A DNA stretch of 6,256 bases from an uncultured Chloroflexota bacterium (GTDB lineage: Bacteria; Chloroflexota; Chloroflexia; Chloroflexales; Roseiflexaceae). The notes beneath the pieces are model-generated. The model did not search any database, had not been told where the DNA came from, and saw only the letters and a program-made list of their open reading frames with translations. The DNA is taken from the NCBI GenBank assembly GCA_903871975.1, contig CAIQIY010000696.1:1-6256 (forward strand), read 5' to 3'. A program made the position numbers and the translations under genes. Shown here piece by piece: positions 1-5,116 of the stretch (position 1 is the first letter of the stretch; each line of letters opens with the position of its first letter).

Positions 1-1076
1 ACATGAAACAACCAGGTGGCGCCCGTCTGCCCAGCGACGGTGATCGCCAAAAAGCCGAGCGCTCCGATCATGCAGCCGGCCAGGATCGGCAGTGCCGGCG
101 AACGGCCGCGCCACAGCAGCCAGCCCGCCATCACCACCGCAGCGATCATCGCCAGGCCCCACAGCGCCGTCAGGCGCGTCGTCGCCGCGACACTCATCTG
201 CAACACCTGGCCGCCATACGGCTCAAGCAACACATCATGCACTGCAAAGCCCAGGGTCGCGATGAACAACACGCCGAACAACGCACGCAGCGGGCGCTGC
301 TGCCACAACACGCGCAGCGAGGCCAGCAGGCCCAACCGCGGTGCCGCCGGCGTCTGGGTCGCAATCAACGTACCATCGGGCCGCAACCGCTCACGGCCCA
401 GCAGTGACACAAACGTCAATACCACGAAGATCACCGCCGAGCCCTGCATCACACGCACCAGCATCGCATGCGAGTAATCGGTCAGCAGTGCCCCCACGAC
501 GATCGAGCTCACCACTGTGCCGAGGATCAGCAGCATCCACAAGAACGCCACGACCCGACCACGATCCTGTGGTCGGGTGATGTCGCTCACCAGCGCCAGA
601 TAAACGGTCTCGACGATGTTCACGCCGATGCCGTAGGCCAGAAAGATCGCCGTACACGCCAGCATCGCCACCCAGAACGGCAGGCGATCAAGGCTGAGCA
701 CGATCAACGAGAATGGTGCCGTCGCCAGCCCGCCATAGGTCAGCATCGCACCAAGCACCAGGTATGGCGTACGCCAACGCCCGGCGGCACGCTGCCGATC
801 CGAATGGAAGCCGACGATCGCACGGATCGGTGAGACGAAATAATGCAATGCGATCAAAAACCCGACCGCCAGCGCCGGAATCTGTAGATCGTCGATCAAC
901 ACTCGGTTGAGTGTGCCGACGATCGGTGCCAGGGAGACACCCAGACCAAACTGAAACAGACCGAGGCGCGCCACCTGCAGCCAGAAGAGCACACGAGGCC
1001 GCTGGGTGACCCACTCGCGTGCGTGCTGCACCGGCCGGAAGATCCGGCCGACCAGGGTGCCGAGTGCTGAAGCCAT
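1..1076 (-). CDS. PucC/LhaA-family (BCD) MFS transporter, light-harvesting complex assembly; 3' end outside window
   Basis: The reading frame is open from ATG at 1076 to the window edge: 358 codons, with the C-terminus missing. It encodes a multi-spanning membrane protein of the PucC branch of the major facilitator superfamily, associated with bacteriochlorophyll delivery or assembly of LH1/LH2. Hallmarks seen are HDVLLEPYGG at residues 280-289, the family signature, and SDRQRAAGRWRTPYLVLG at 92-109 and PQDRGRVVAFLW at 169-180, which resemble MFS loop motifs after helices 2 and 6. Hydrophobic helices recur throughout. The start is supported by GAGGGG about five bases upstream. It follows pufC by 77 bases on the same strand, with a stem-loop between, so it is probably co-transcribed at a lower level. 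Family assignment is firm. Whether the substrate is pigment is not shown by sequence. Members carry different names (pucC, lhaA, bch2), so no symbol is given. Confidence 0.92.
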   Translation of the reverse strand, partial: MASALGTLVGRIFRPVQHAREWVTQRPRVLFWLQVARLGLFQFGLGVSLAPIVGTLNRVLIDDLQIPALAVGFLIALHYFVSPIRAIVGFHSDRQRAAGRWRTPYLVLGAMLTYGGLATAPFSLIVLSLDRLPFWVAMLACTAIFLAYGIGVNIVETVYLALVSDITRPQDRGRVVAFLWMLLILGTVVSSIVVGALLTDYSHAMLVRVMQGSAVIFVVLTFVSLLGRERLRPDGTLIATQTPAAPRLGLLASLRVLWQQRPLRALFGVLFIATLGFAVHDVLLEPYGGQVLQMSVAATTRLTALWGLAMIAAVVMAGWLLWRGRSPALPILAGCMIGALGFLAITVAGQTGATWLFH

Positions 1077-1111
1077 GGGTGCCCCTCGTCACAGCGTGAA
1101 TCCAAGAGGGT

Positions 1112-1146
1112 GAGCGCCGCACCCGAGCCAGGCTCGCGCGGCGCTC
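1112..1146 (-). other. GC-rich stem-loop just after pufC
   Basis: Perfect 9-bp inverted repeat GAGCGCCGC (1112-1120) and GCGGCGCTC (1138-1146). Between the arms is a second inverted repeat, CGAGCC/GGCTCG (1124-1129 and 1131-1136), which can stack as an upper stem of five pairs with a three-base loop. It begins eight bases after the pufC stop and ends 35 bases before the transporter start. No T-run follows on the transcribed strand, so a classical intrinsic terminator is not supported. A 3' stabiliser of the puf message, or a partial attenuator, fits better. The repeat is seen directly; its role is inferred. Confidence 0.7.
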
Positions 1147-1153
1147 GATCCGA

Positions 1154-2074
1154 TCACTTGCCGTTCTTCGACAGCATCGGCGGCACTTGGCCATCGGTTG
1201 CGGCACCCGGCGGGATCTGTGCGCCCTGGTGGCACATCCAGCACGACGGTGTCTTGCCGGCCATGATCGCCCTGCTGTAGGTGTTGTTGATGTGCTGCGC
1301 CATCTGCATCATGATCGTCGCGTGCTTCTTCTGAGCGATCTCGTAGCTCGGGAAGTAGCGCGCGTTGTGGCAGAAGGTGCAGCCCTGGCCCAGGCTCACG
1401 TTGTAGTGATACATCGTGTACTGGTTCAGTTCGACATCCTCGAGGCCCACATCATCACGACCGGTCACCACCAGCCCGCCCGGATAGTTGCGGTCGAGCG
1501 GCAGCTTGAAGTCGTTGGGCAGGGTGTTCTGGATGGCGATCGGATAGGTCTCGAACACCGGCTTGCCGTTGTGGCAGGTTGCGCAGGTGATCTGATAGTT
1601 GCCGACCGATGCCGGCAGCTGTGCGATGTAGCTGCGATTCAGGTCGGCCGCCATCAACATCATCGCCCGTGCGTTGGTCTTCTTGACATTGCCTTCCTCG
1701 GCGAAGTTGGCGACATTGTGGCAGTACGAGCAGTCGACCTTGAGGCCACCCGACACCTGTGCCACCATGTACGCCGAGATCTGCGCCGTCGACCAGCCCT
1801 TGAGCACCTGGACGCCCTGCGGCTGCGGATTTGCCTCGGTGTACGCCGCCATCGCCGCCAGCGACTCGGGTTTCAGGTGGCTGCCTGCCGGATCGTAATT
1901 GGCATAGATCGGCGACGTCGTCGGCACCGGTGCGCTGCTCTGGATGATGTCATAGATCCACCAGAACACCAGCATGCTGCCCAGGGCGAAGAAGGCCGCC
2001 GTCGCGCCATAGACCAGCAGGAAGCGCACCTGGGGCGTCAACGCCTGGGAGATTGGATCTGACCGCTGACTCAT
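1154..2074 (-). CDS. pufC: Reaction-centre tetraheme cytochrome c subunit PufC
   Basis: 306 aa. Donates electrons to the photo-oxidised special pair on the periplasmic face. Four CxxCH heme sites are seen at residues 115-119 (CSYCH), 164-168 (CATCH), 232-236 (CTFCH) and 278-282 (CWMCH). The two halves are an internal repeat: each has a Met 11-12 residues before its first heme (M103, M221), then a Met-rich helix (AMMLMAADLN at 137-146; IMMQMAQHINN at 254-264) before its second. These Mets are likely sixth ligands; I see no obvious counterpart of the single His ligand used in Blastochloris. The N-terminus has one membrane helix (about 18-42, ending FWWIYDII) and no lipobox Cys, so it is helix-anchored, as in other Chloroflexota. 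A strong Shine-Dalgarno (AGGAGAGAGG) ends eight bases before ATG. It starts 18 bases after pufLM stops, indicating one operon. Confidence 0.97.
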   Translation of the reverse strand: MSQRSDPISQALTPQVRFLLVYGATAAFFALGSMLVFWWIYDIIQSSAPVPTTSPIYANYDPAGSHLKPESLAAMAAYTEANPQPQGVQVLKGWSTAQISAYMVAQVSGGLKVDCSYCHNVANFAEEGNVKKTNARAMMLMAADLNRSYIAQLPASVGNYQITCATCHNGKPVFETYPIAIQNTLPNDFKLPLDRNYPGGLVVTGRDDVGLEDVELNQYTMYHYNVSLGQGCTFCHNARYFPSYEIAQKKHATIMMQMAQHINNTYSRAIMAGKTPSCWMCHQGAQIPPGAATDGQVPPMLSKNGK

Positions 2075-2092
2075 GGAAGTGTCCTCTCTCCT

Positions 2093-4000
2093 CTAGCGGA
2101 ACACGTACTGTGTCCAGTCGGCGCCATCCATGCGTGCCACGATCCCGACCGACTGTGCCCACTGGTACCAGTCGTTGACCAATGTTCCGCTCAGCAGCAG
2201 GCCGATCGCTCCGGTGAAACCACACAGCGCGGCAAACCACCAGGCCCACAGGTGGATGTTGTACGAGTTCGCGTTGAAGCCCATCACCCAGCGCCAGAAC
2301 AGCTGCGCGCGGTGTGTGCCGGGCCCCTCGGCCTCCATCTCGGTCAGCTCCATCTCCGAGCGCCACTTCGATGTCGCGACGATCGTCGAGCCGTGCATCG
2401 CCAGCAACAGGACCGAACCGAGCAGGAAGAAGATCGATACCATGTGGAGCGGATTATAGTAGAAGTTCCCCGTCTGGATGCTCACGTAGTTGGTCCAGTC
2501 GAGAATGGCACGCCAGCCATGCCCCGGCGCCTCCGACCAGTTGCCAATCAGCATCGGCCGGATCAGGTAGATGCTGAAATACAACGCCAGCGCCGCGGTG
2601 AAGCCCCATGCCAGCTGCGTGCCGACACCCGTCTTGCGCGCCCTGGTGTACAGCCGTACCCACCAGGTGATCACCGTCAGGTGCAGGAACAGCGTCGCCG
2701 CCAGCCAGGCACCACCCTGATGCCACGGCACATTCCAGCTCATGCCGAAGTCGCTCACCGGCGGCATCACCGCCAGGTTCCAGAACTCGCGCAGGAACAC
2801 GATGCCGTTGTAGTTCGACAGGTACAGGTATTCGGTCAGGATGATCACGCTCGTGATGCCGAAGAACACCATCGAGGCGGCACCCCACACGCCCAGGAAC
2901 AACGGCAGCACCTGGCCACTGCCGAACATGCGGTCCATCACGCCCACGTAGATCGGCTGGCCGATGTTGCCCTCGAGGCCGCGATCATTGGCGGCAGCAT
3001 CGAGATCGACCTGCTCCGGGCGTTCACGCCGCGAGAAGACCAGCCCGACGCCGATCAGAATGAAGCCGGCGCCAAATGCGCTCCAGATCGGCATCCGGTC
3101 CCAGAACCCCCAGAACGCATTCCAGTCGCGCACGTAGGTTCCCGACAGGTAGATACACACATTGGCGAACAGCACCGAAGCCGCGCCCGTCCAGAATGCG
3201 ACACGGTGAATGCCGATCTCGCCGATGCTGTAACCGATGATGTTGCGCCAGAACACATGGATGTTCTCTTCGCTGATCGCTCGCCGTGCCTCACTCAGCA
3301 CGGCCGAGCCATGCATCGCGAGGAACAACGTCGAGGCGAACAACAGCGAGATGCCGATGGCATGGAACGGGTTATAGAAGAAGTTGTAGTACTGATAGCC
3401 GATATTGCTGATCCAGTCGAGGTGGTGAGTGATGCCGAGCGGAAAACCGTGGCCCCACGCGCCCATCGCGATCGGCCGCAGCCACTGCAGCGTGATCCAC
3501 GACGAAACGACTGCACCGAACGCGATCGGCACCTCCAGCCCCATATCGAGCTTCAGACTGATGTCAATCTGCCGCCACAGCCAGCCGAGAAACGCGATCG
3601 TGGCACTGATCATCGTCAGTTGCCAGAACAACCCTTGCTCGGCCGATGGCGCCAGGCCCAGGCCCACGCTCAATGGCGGCGTCTCGATGCGCGCCGCGAG
3701 CAGATTCCAGGTCCCCTCGATCGCGATCGCCTGGTACAGATAAAAGACGACGCCCAAAAAGATGCCGACCCCCGCGACGGCGCCGCTGAGGCCGACATAG
3801 AATCGTCCGAACCAGACATCCAGCGGTTCGAACCCTAGAACTCGTGCGGTGAGTGTGCCGCCTGGCCGCTTGTAGTACTCCTCCACGGCCGAGAAGGGTA
3901 CCTGTGCTGCCCGCGCCCCCGATGCCGCCGCGCCTGCTGCGGAGGCCGGGCGCACGTCGCCGTCAGGCAATAGCACAAATTCGCGTGGCACATCAGACAT
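2093..4000 (-). CDS. pufLM: Fused photosynthetic reaction-centre L and M subunits (PufLM)
   Basis: 635 aa; type-II reaction-centre core binding bacteriochlorophyll, bacteriopheophytin, quinones and iron. Residues 1-38 are an Ala-rich extension. L follows (about 39-305): accessory-pigment ligand H193, special-pair H213, iron ligands H230 and H265. An extra hydrophobic segment (about 305-323) ending SRRERPEQ precedes M (about 355-635): special-pair H519, iron ligands H536 and H583, E551 at the M234 position and quinone-stacking W569. The M182 His position is Ile499, so a bacteriopheophytin probably replaces the accessory bacteriochlorophyll there, as in Chloroflexus. M210 Tyr is Leu527 and L104 Glu is Gln144. 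There is no stop or frameshift between halves. In Roseiflexus the fused product is thought to be cleaved into L and M; this cannot be judged here. The Shine-Dalgarno is weak (GAGAG). Fusion and identity are certain; exact subunit borders are approximate. Confidence 0.98.
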   Translation of the reverse strand: MSDVPREFVLLPDGDVRPASAAGAAASGARAAQVPFSAVEEYYKRPGGTLTARVLGFEPLDVWFGRFYVGLSGAVAGVGIFLGVVFYLYQAIAIEGTWNLLAARIETPPLSVGLGLAPSAEQGLFWQLTMISATIAFLGWLWRQIDISLKLDMGLEVPIAFGAVVSSWITLQWLRPIAMGAWGHGFPLGITHHLDWISNIGYQYYNFFYNPFHAIGISLLFASTLFLAMHGSAVLSEARRAISEENIHVFWRNIIGYSIGEIGIHRVAFWTGAASVLFANVCIYLSGTYVRDWNAFWGFWDRMPIWSAFGAGFILIGVGLVFSRRERPEQVDLDAAANDRGLEGNIGQPIYVGVMDRMFGSGQVLPLFLGVWGAASMVFFGITSVIILTEYLYLSNYNGIVFLREFWNLAVMPPVSDFGMSWNVPWHQGGAWLAATLFLHLTVITWWVRLYTRARKTGVGTQLAWGFTAALALYFSIYLIRPMLIGNWSEAPGHGWRAILDWTNYVSIQTGNFYYNPLHMVSIFFLLGSVLLLAMHGSTIVATSKWRSEMELTEMEAEGPGTHRAQLFWRWVMGFNANSYNIHLWAWWFAALCGFTGAIGLLLSGTLVNDWYQWAQSVGIVARMDGADWTQYVFR

Positions 4001-4100
4001 CGTGGGCTCTCGCTTTCTCGGGTGCGGGCGAAGAACTGCTGCCGACCGCGCTCCCCTTCACCGTACTGAACCCCGTCTGCCCTCCCTTTCGCTCGCTCAT
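3993..4100 (-). other. Mini reading frame overlapping the pufLM start (35 codons), doubtful
   Basis: ATG at 4100 within ATGA of the preceding mini frame; 35 codons, then TGA six bases inside pufLM in another frame. The product is polar, rich in Ser, Gly and Lys (begins MSERKGGQTG), with no recognised domain or membrane segment. There is no Shine-Dalgarno, and the start lies in the loop of the predicted hairpin. It could couple translation to pufLM, whose own Shine-Dalgarno is weak, but there is no evidence of a functional peptide. Confidence 0.2.
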
Positions 4101-4161
4101 GAGAGGGGCAGCGGGCCGAACGCTCGTCGGCGCCCGACCCGCCTCGTCGCCAAGATCATGC
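4001..4161 (-). promoter_or_regulatory. Structured pufA-pufLM intercistronic region
   Basis: 161 bases without a recognisable gene, whereas pufB-pufA and pufLM-pufC gaps are only 14 and 18 bases. In the message, CTGCCC (from 4111-4106) pairs with GGGCAG (4082-4077), extended past a bulged C by UCUC/GGGA, giving a hairpin over 4111-4077. A second GC-rich fold is possible over 4113-4135 (GGGCCGA against TCGG/GCCC, alternative pairings). In Rhodobacter, hairpins at this operon position protect the antenna message from 3' decay and raise the antenna:reaction-centre ratio. The same role here is inference from position. The gap also holds two mini reading frames listed separately. Confidence 0.5.
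4097..4159 (-). other. Mini reading frame directly after pufA (20 codons), doubtful
   Basis: ATG lies two bases after the pufA stop and the frame runs 20 codons to a TGA. The product is Arg-rich (begins MILATRRVGRRR) and not membrane-like. No clear Shine-Dalgarno is present. Its TGA overlaps the ATG of the next mini frame as ATGA. It may only keep ribosomes moving through the gap, or be chance in GC-rich DNA. Confidence 0.2.
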
Positions 4162-4284
4162 CTAGCCGCCGAAGACGACGCCGTACTTCGCTGAGCCCAG
4201 CACCACGAAGTGGTTGAGCAGCGCCATGACGACGCCCAGGATCGTGAACAGATACATCGCCGTGCGGAAGTCGAAGACCTTCAT
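4162..4284 (-). CDS. pufA: Light-harvesting LH1-type antenna alpha polypeptide PufA
   Basis: 40 aa, a single membrane helix (about residues 10-30) with the antenna-alpha signature A-x3-H: A21 to H25, where H25 is the bacteriochlorophyll magnesium ligand. The N-terminal segment MKVFDFRT and the stretch FTILGVVMALL closely resemble the Chloroflexus and Roseiflexus alpha chains as I remember them. AGGAG nine bases before ATG is a good ribosome site. It lies 14 bases after pufB, so the two are translated as a pair and form the alpha/beta heterodimer of the ring around the reaction centre. Odd points: no tryptophan anywhere; position H+9 is Tyr34, but H+11, usually Trp in relatives, is Val36; and a polar Asn24 directly precedes the ligand His. 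The C-terminal tail is short and ends VVFGG. Confidence 0.95.
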   Translation of the reverse strand: MKVFDFRTAMYLFTILGVVMALLNHFVVLGSAKYGVVFGG

Positions 4285-4298
4285 GAACGTAGCTCCTT

Positions 4299-4457
4299 TT
4301 ACCTGGCCACGAACCACGGATTCCAGATCCAGATCAACAGGTGTGCGACCGCGGCGATCGCCAGGAAGCCATAGGTCGTCTTCACCACGATGTCGTGAGC
4401 CAACCACTCGTCATTGTTGAACAGCGACTTCCATCGGTCAGGAACAAGATCGTTCAT
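4299..4457 (-). CDS. pufB: Light-harvesting LH1-type antenna beta polypeptide PufB
   Basis: 52 aa, first gene of the puf operon, too short for usual gene callers. One membrane helix (about residues 27-47) follows a polar N-terminus beginning MNDLVPDRWK. H39 in AVAHLLIW is the bacteriochlorophyll ligand; H21 in WLAHD is the conserved upstream His near the cytoplasmic surface. The C-terminal pattern W-N-P-W (W45 to W48, i.e. H+6 to H+9) is canonical for LH beta chains. An excellent ribosome site, AAGGGGGTGA, ends five bases before ATG, stronger than that of pufLM and in keeping with the high amount of antenna needed. The stop TAA lies 14 bases before pufA. It pairs with PufA to form the antenna ring subunit. 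Confidence 0.95.
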   Translation of the reverse strand: MNDLVPDRWKSLFNNDEWLAHDIVVKTTYGFLAIAAVAHLLIWIWNPWFVAR

Positions 4458-4505
4458 CAGTGTCACCCCCTTCCAAGCTGGTACGGCTGCGCTCGATGCC
4501 CCTCG

Positions 4506-4553
4506 TCACCTCTGCTGTGGCTTGGTTGCCTTGCCGCCACTCGCTGCATCCAT
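4506..4553 (-). other. Possible 15-codon upstream reading frame in the puf leader
   Basis: ATG at 4553 to TGA at 4506; polar product beginning MDAASGGKATK. No Shine-Dalgarno is seen. A 5-bp stem GTGGC/GCCAC (4517-4521, 4536-4540) lies inside it. I regard it as probably chance and record it because it falls in the transcribed leader. Confidence 0.15.
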
Positions 4554-4582
4554 GTTCGGCTGGAAGCACCGTGGTGGCGGTC

Positions 4583-4605
4583 GATCACCCGACACAGGAG
4601 TGATC
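4583..4605 (-). promoter_or_regulatory. Dyad GATCAC-N11-GTGATC in the puf leader
   Basis: A perfect 6-bp inverted repeat with an 11-base centre lies about 30-55 bases downstream of the predicted transcript start. Arm centres are 17 bases apart, suitable either for a dimeric repressor acting as a roadblock or for a small RNA hairpin. A second TTGACA (4619-4614) lies just upstream of it but has no matching -10. Function is inferred; the repeat is short enough to be chance. Confidence 0.35.
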
Positions 4606-4643
4606 AGAGGTACTGTCAAGCAATATCAGCCGGTTCGATCGGG

Positions 4644-4673
4644 ATTATACGAGGGCAAACCATGGCATGTCAA
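4644..4673 (-). promoter_or_regulatory. Consensus sigma70-type promoter of the puf operon
   Basis: On the minus strand TTGACA (4673-4668), an 18-base spacer (4667-4650) and TATAAT (4649-4644): both hexamers match consensus perfectly, with near-ideal spacing. No extended -10 TG is present. It lies in the most AT-rich part of the window and points at pufB. The expected transcript start is near 4637, giving a leader of about 180 bases. A perfect promoter suggests strong basal transcription, so oxygen or light control, if any, would have to act by repression or on RNA. Confidence 0.82.
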
Positions 4674-4936
4674 CACTATTGCTTCAACAAACACTCTACA
4701 GGCGCTATACAATGCGTCTACGTGATGAAATACACGGTATATGCGTAGTACATACTCGATACTCAGCGATGAACAACGATCAGCGCCCACGTAGTGCAAA
4801 CTCCTTACTCCAGCCGAGGCCATCACCATGCGCTGGCGGGCAGGCAGCCGCCCGTCTCTGGGGCACGGGTGTGTCCATCGGTCGTCAGGATGCGTCTGCT
4901 CCCGTGTTGCACGAGAGCGGTCGGGTGCCGCACCAC

Positions 4937-4954
4937 CGCCATGGCACCATGGCG
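4937..4954. repeat. Palindrome CGCCATGG-CA-CCATGGCG
   Basis: Perfect 8-bp arms separated by two bases, in the gap between the upstream operon and puf. A two-base loop is too tight for a good RNA hairpin, so if functional it would more likely be a protein-binding dyad. It lies about 265 bases upstream of the -35 box. Confidence 0.5.
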
Positions 4955-4986
4955 CGCCGGCCCGCGGCTGTGCCAGCGCAGTGGGA

Positions 4987-5014
4987 GTGATGTCGCAGGA
5001 GGGCGGGTGATGTC
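4987..5014. repeat. Direct repeat GTGATGTC, 20-base period
   Basis: GTGATGTC occurs at 4987-4994 and again at 5007-5014, exactly 20 bases apart, or about two helix turns. It lies just downstream of the upstream operon's last gene. This could be paired regulator sites or chance. Confidence 0.35.
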
Positions 5015-5116
5015 CCAATCGCTGGAGATTCGTGGAGCCTGGCTCGTCGTGTCAGCCGGCGCGGGGAGCCGCCATTGCGGTCGGAGCACATGGGCCATGG
5101 CAACCGGGTGGGGCGA

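Larger units (their letters stand above)
4674..5116. other. Non-coding region upstream of the puf promoter
   Basis: No credible gene on either strand: open frames here have low-complexity, Arg/Pro/Ala-rich products, mutually overlap, and resemble no family I know. The half nearest the promoter (4674-4805) is AT-rich and likely regulatory, with a direct repeat ATACTCG/ATACTCA (4752-4765) and an inverted pair CTACGTG (4718-4724) and CACGTAG (4788-4794). The other half (4806-5116) is GC-rich and presumably holds the 3' end of the upstream operon. It contains a palindrome at 4937-4954 and a direct repeat at 4987-5014, but no T-tailed hairpin that I would call a terminator. Confidence 0.6.

Noticed and set aside
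688..1206. Minus-strand 172-codon frame overlapping pufC and the transporter
   Set aside because: Out of frame with the PucC-like gene, whose 358-codon frame with family signatures and a ribosome site explains the region.
1187..2062. Plus-strand open frame of 291 codons
   Set aside because: Antisense shadow of pufC; product rich in Arg, His and Val with no motif, while the minus strand encodes four heme sites.
3715..3732. Frequent GATC and GCGATCGC-like sites across the window
   Set aside because: They look common, but I could not count them against expectation, and many fall in codons for Ile and Ala/Asp. Nothing specific to this locus can be claimed.
2252..3838. Long plus-strand open frame of 528 codons
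   Set aside because: It lies entirely antisense to pufLM, and its product is a His/Arg/Gln-rich low-complexity string with no family resemblance. It is a by-product of GC-rich codon usage in the real gene.
4001..4161. A separate small membrane subunit (like the extra helices seen in Roseiflexus RC-LH structures) encoded in the gap
   Set aside because: Neither mini frame in the gap has a hydrophobic segment long enough to cross a membrane.
4626..5018. Minus-strand 130-codon frame and overlapping plus-strand frames upstream of puf
   Set aside because: Products are Arg/Pro/Ala-rich, frames on both strands overlap one another, and the minus-strand frame runs across the consensus puf promoter. 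No family or ribosome site supports them.
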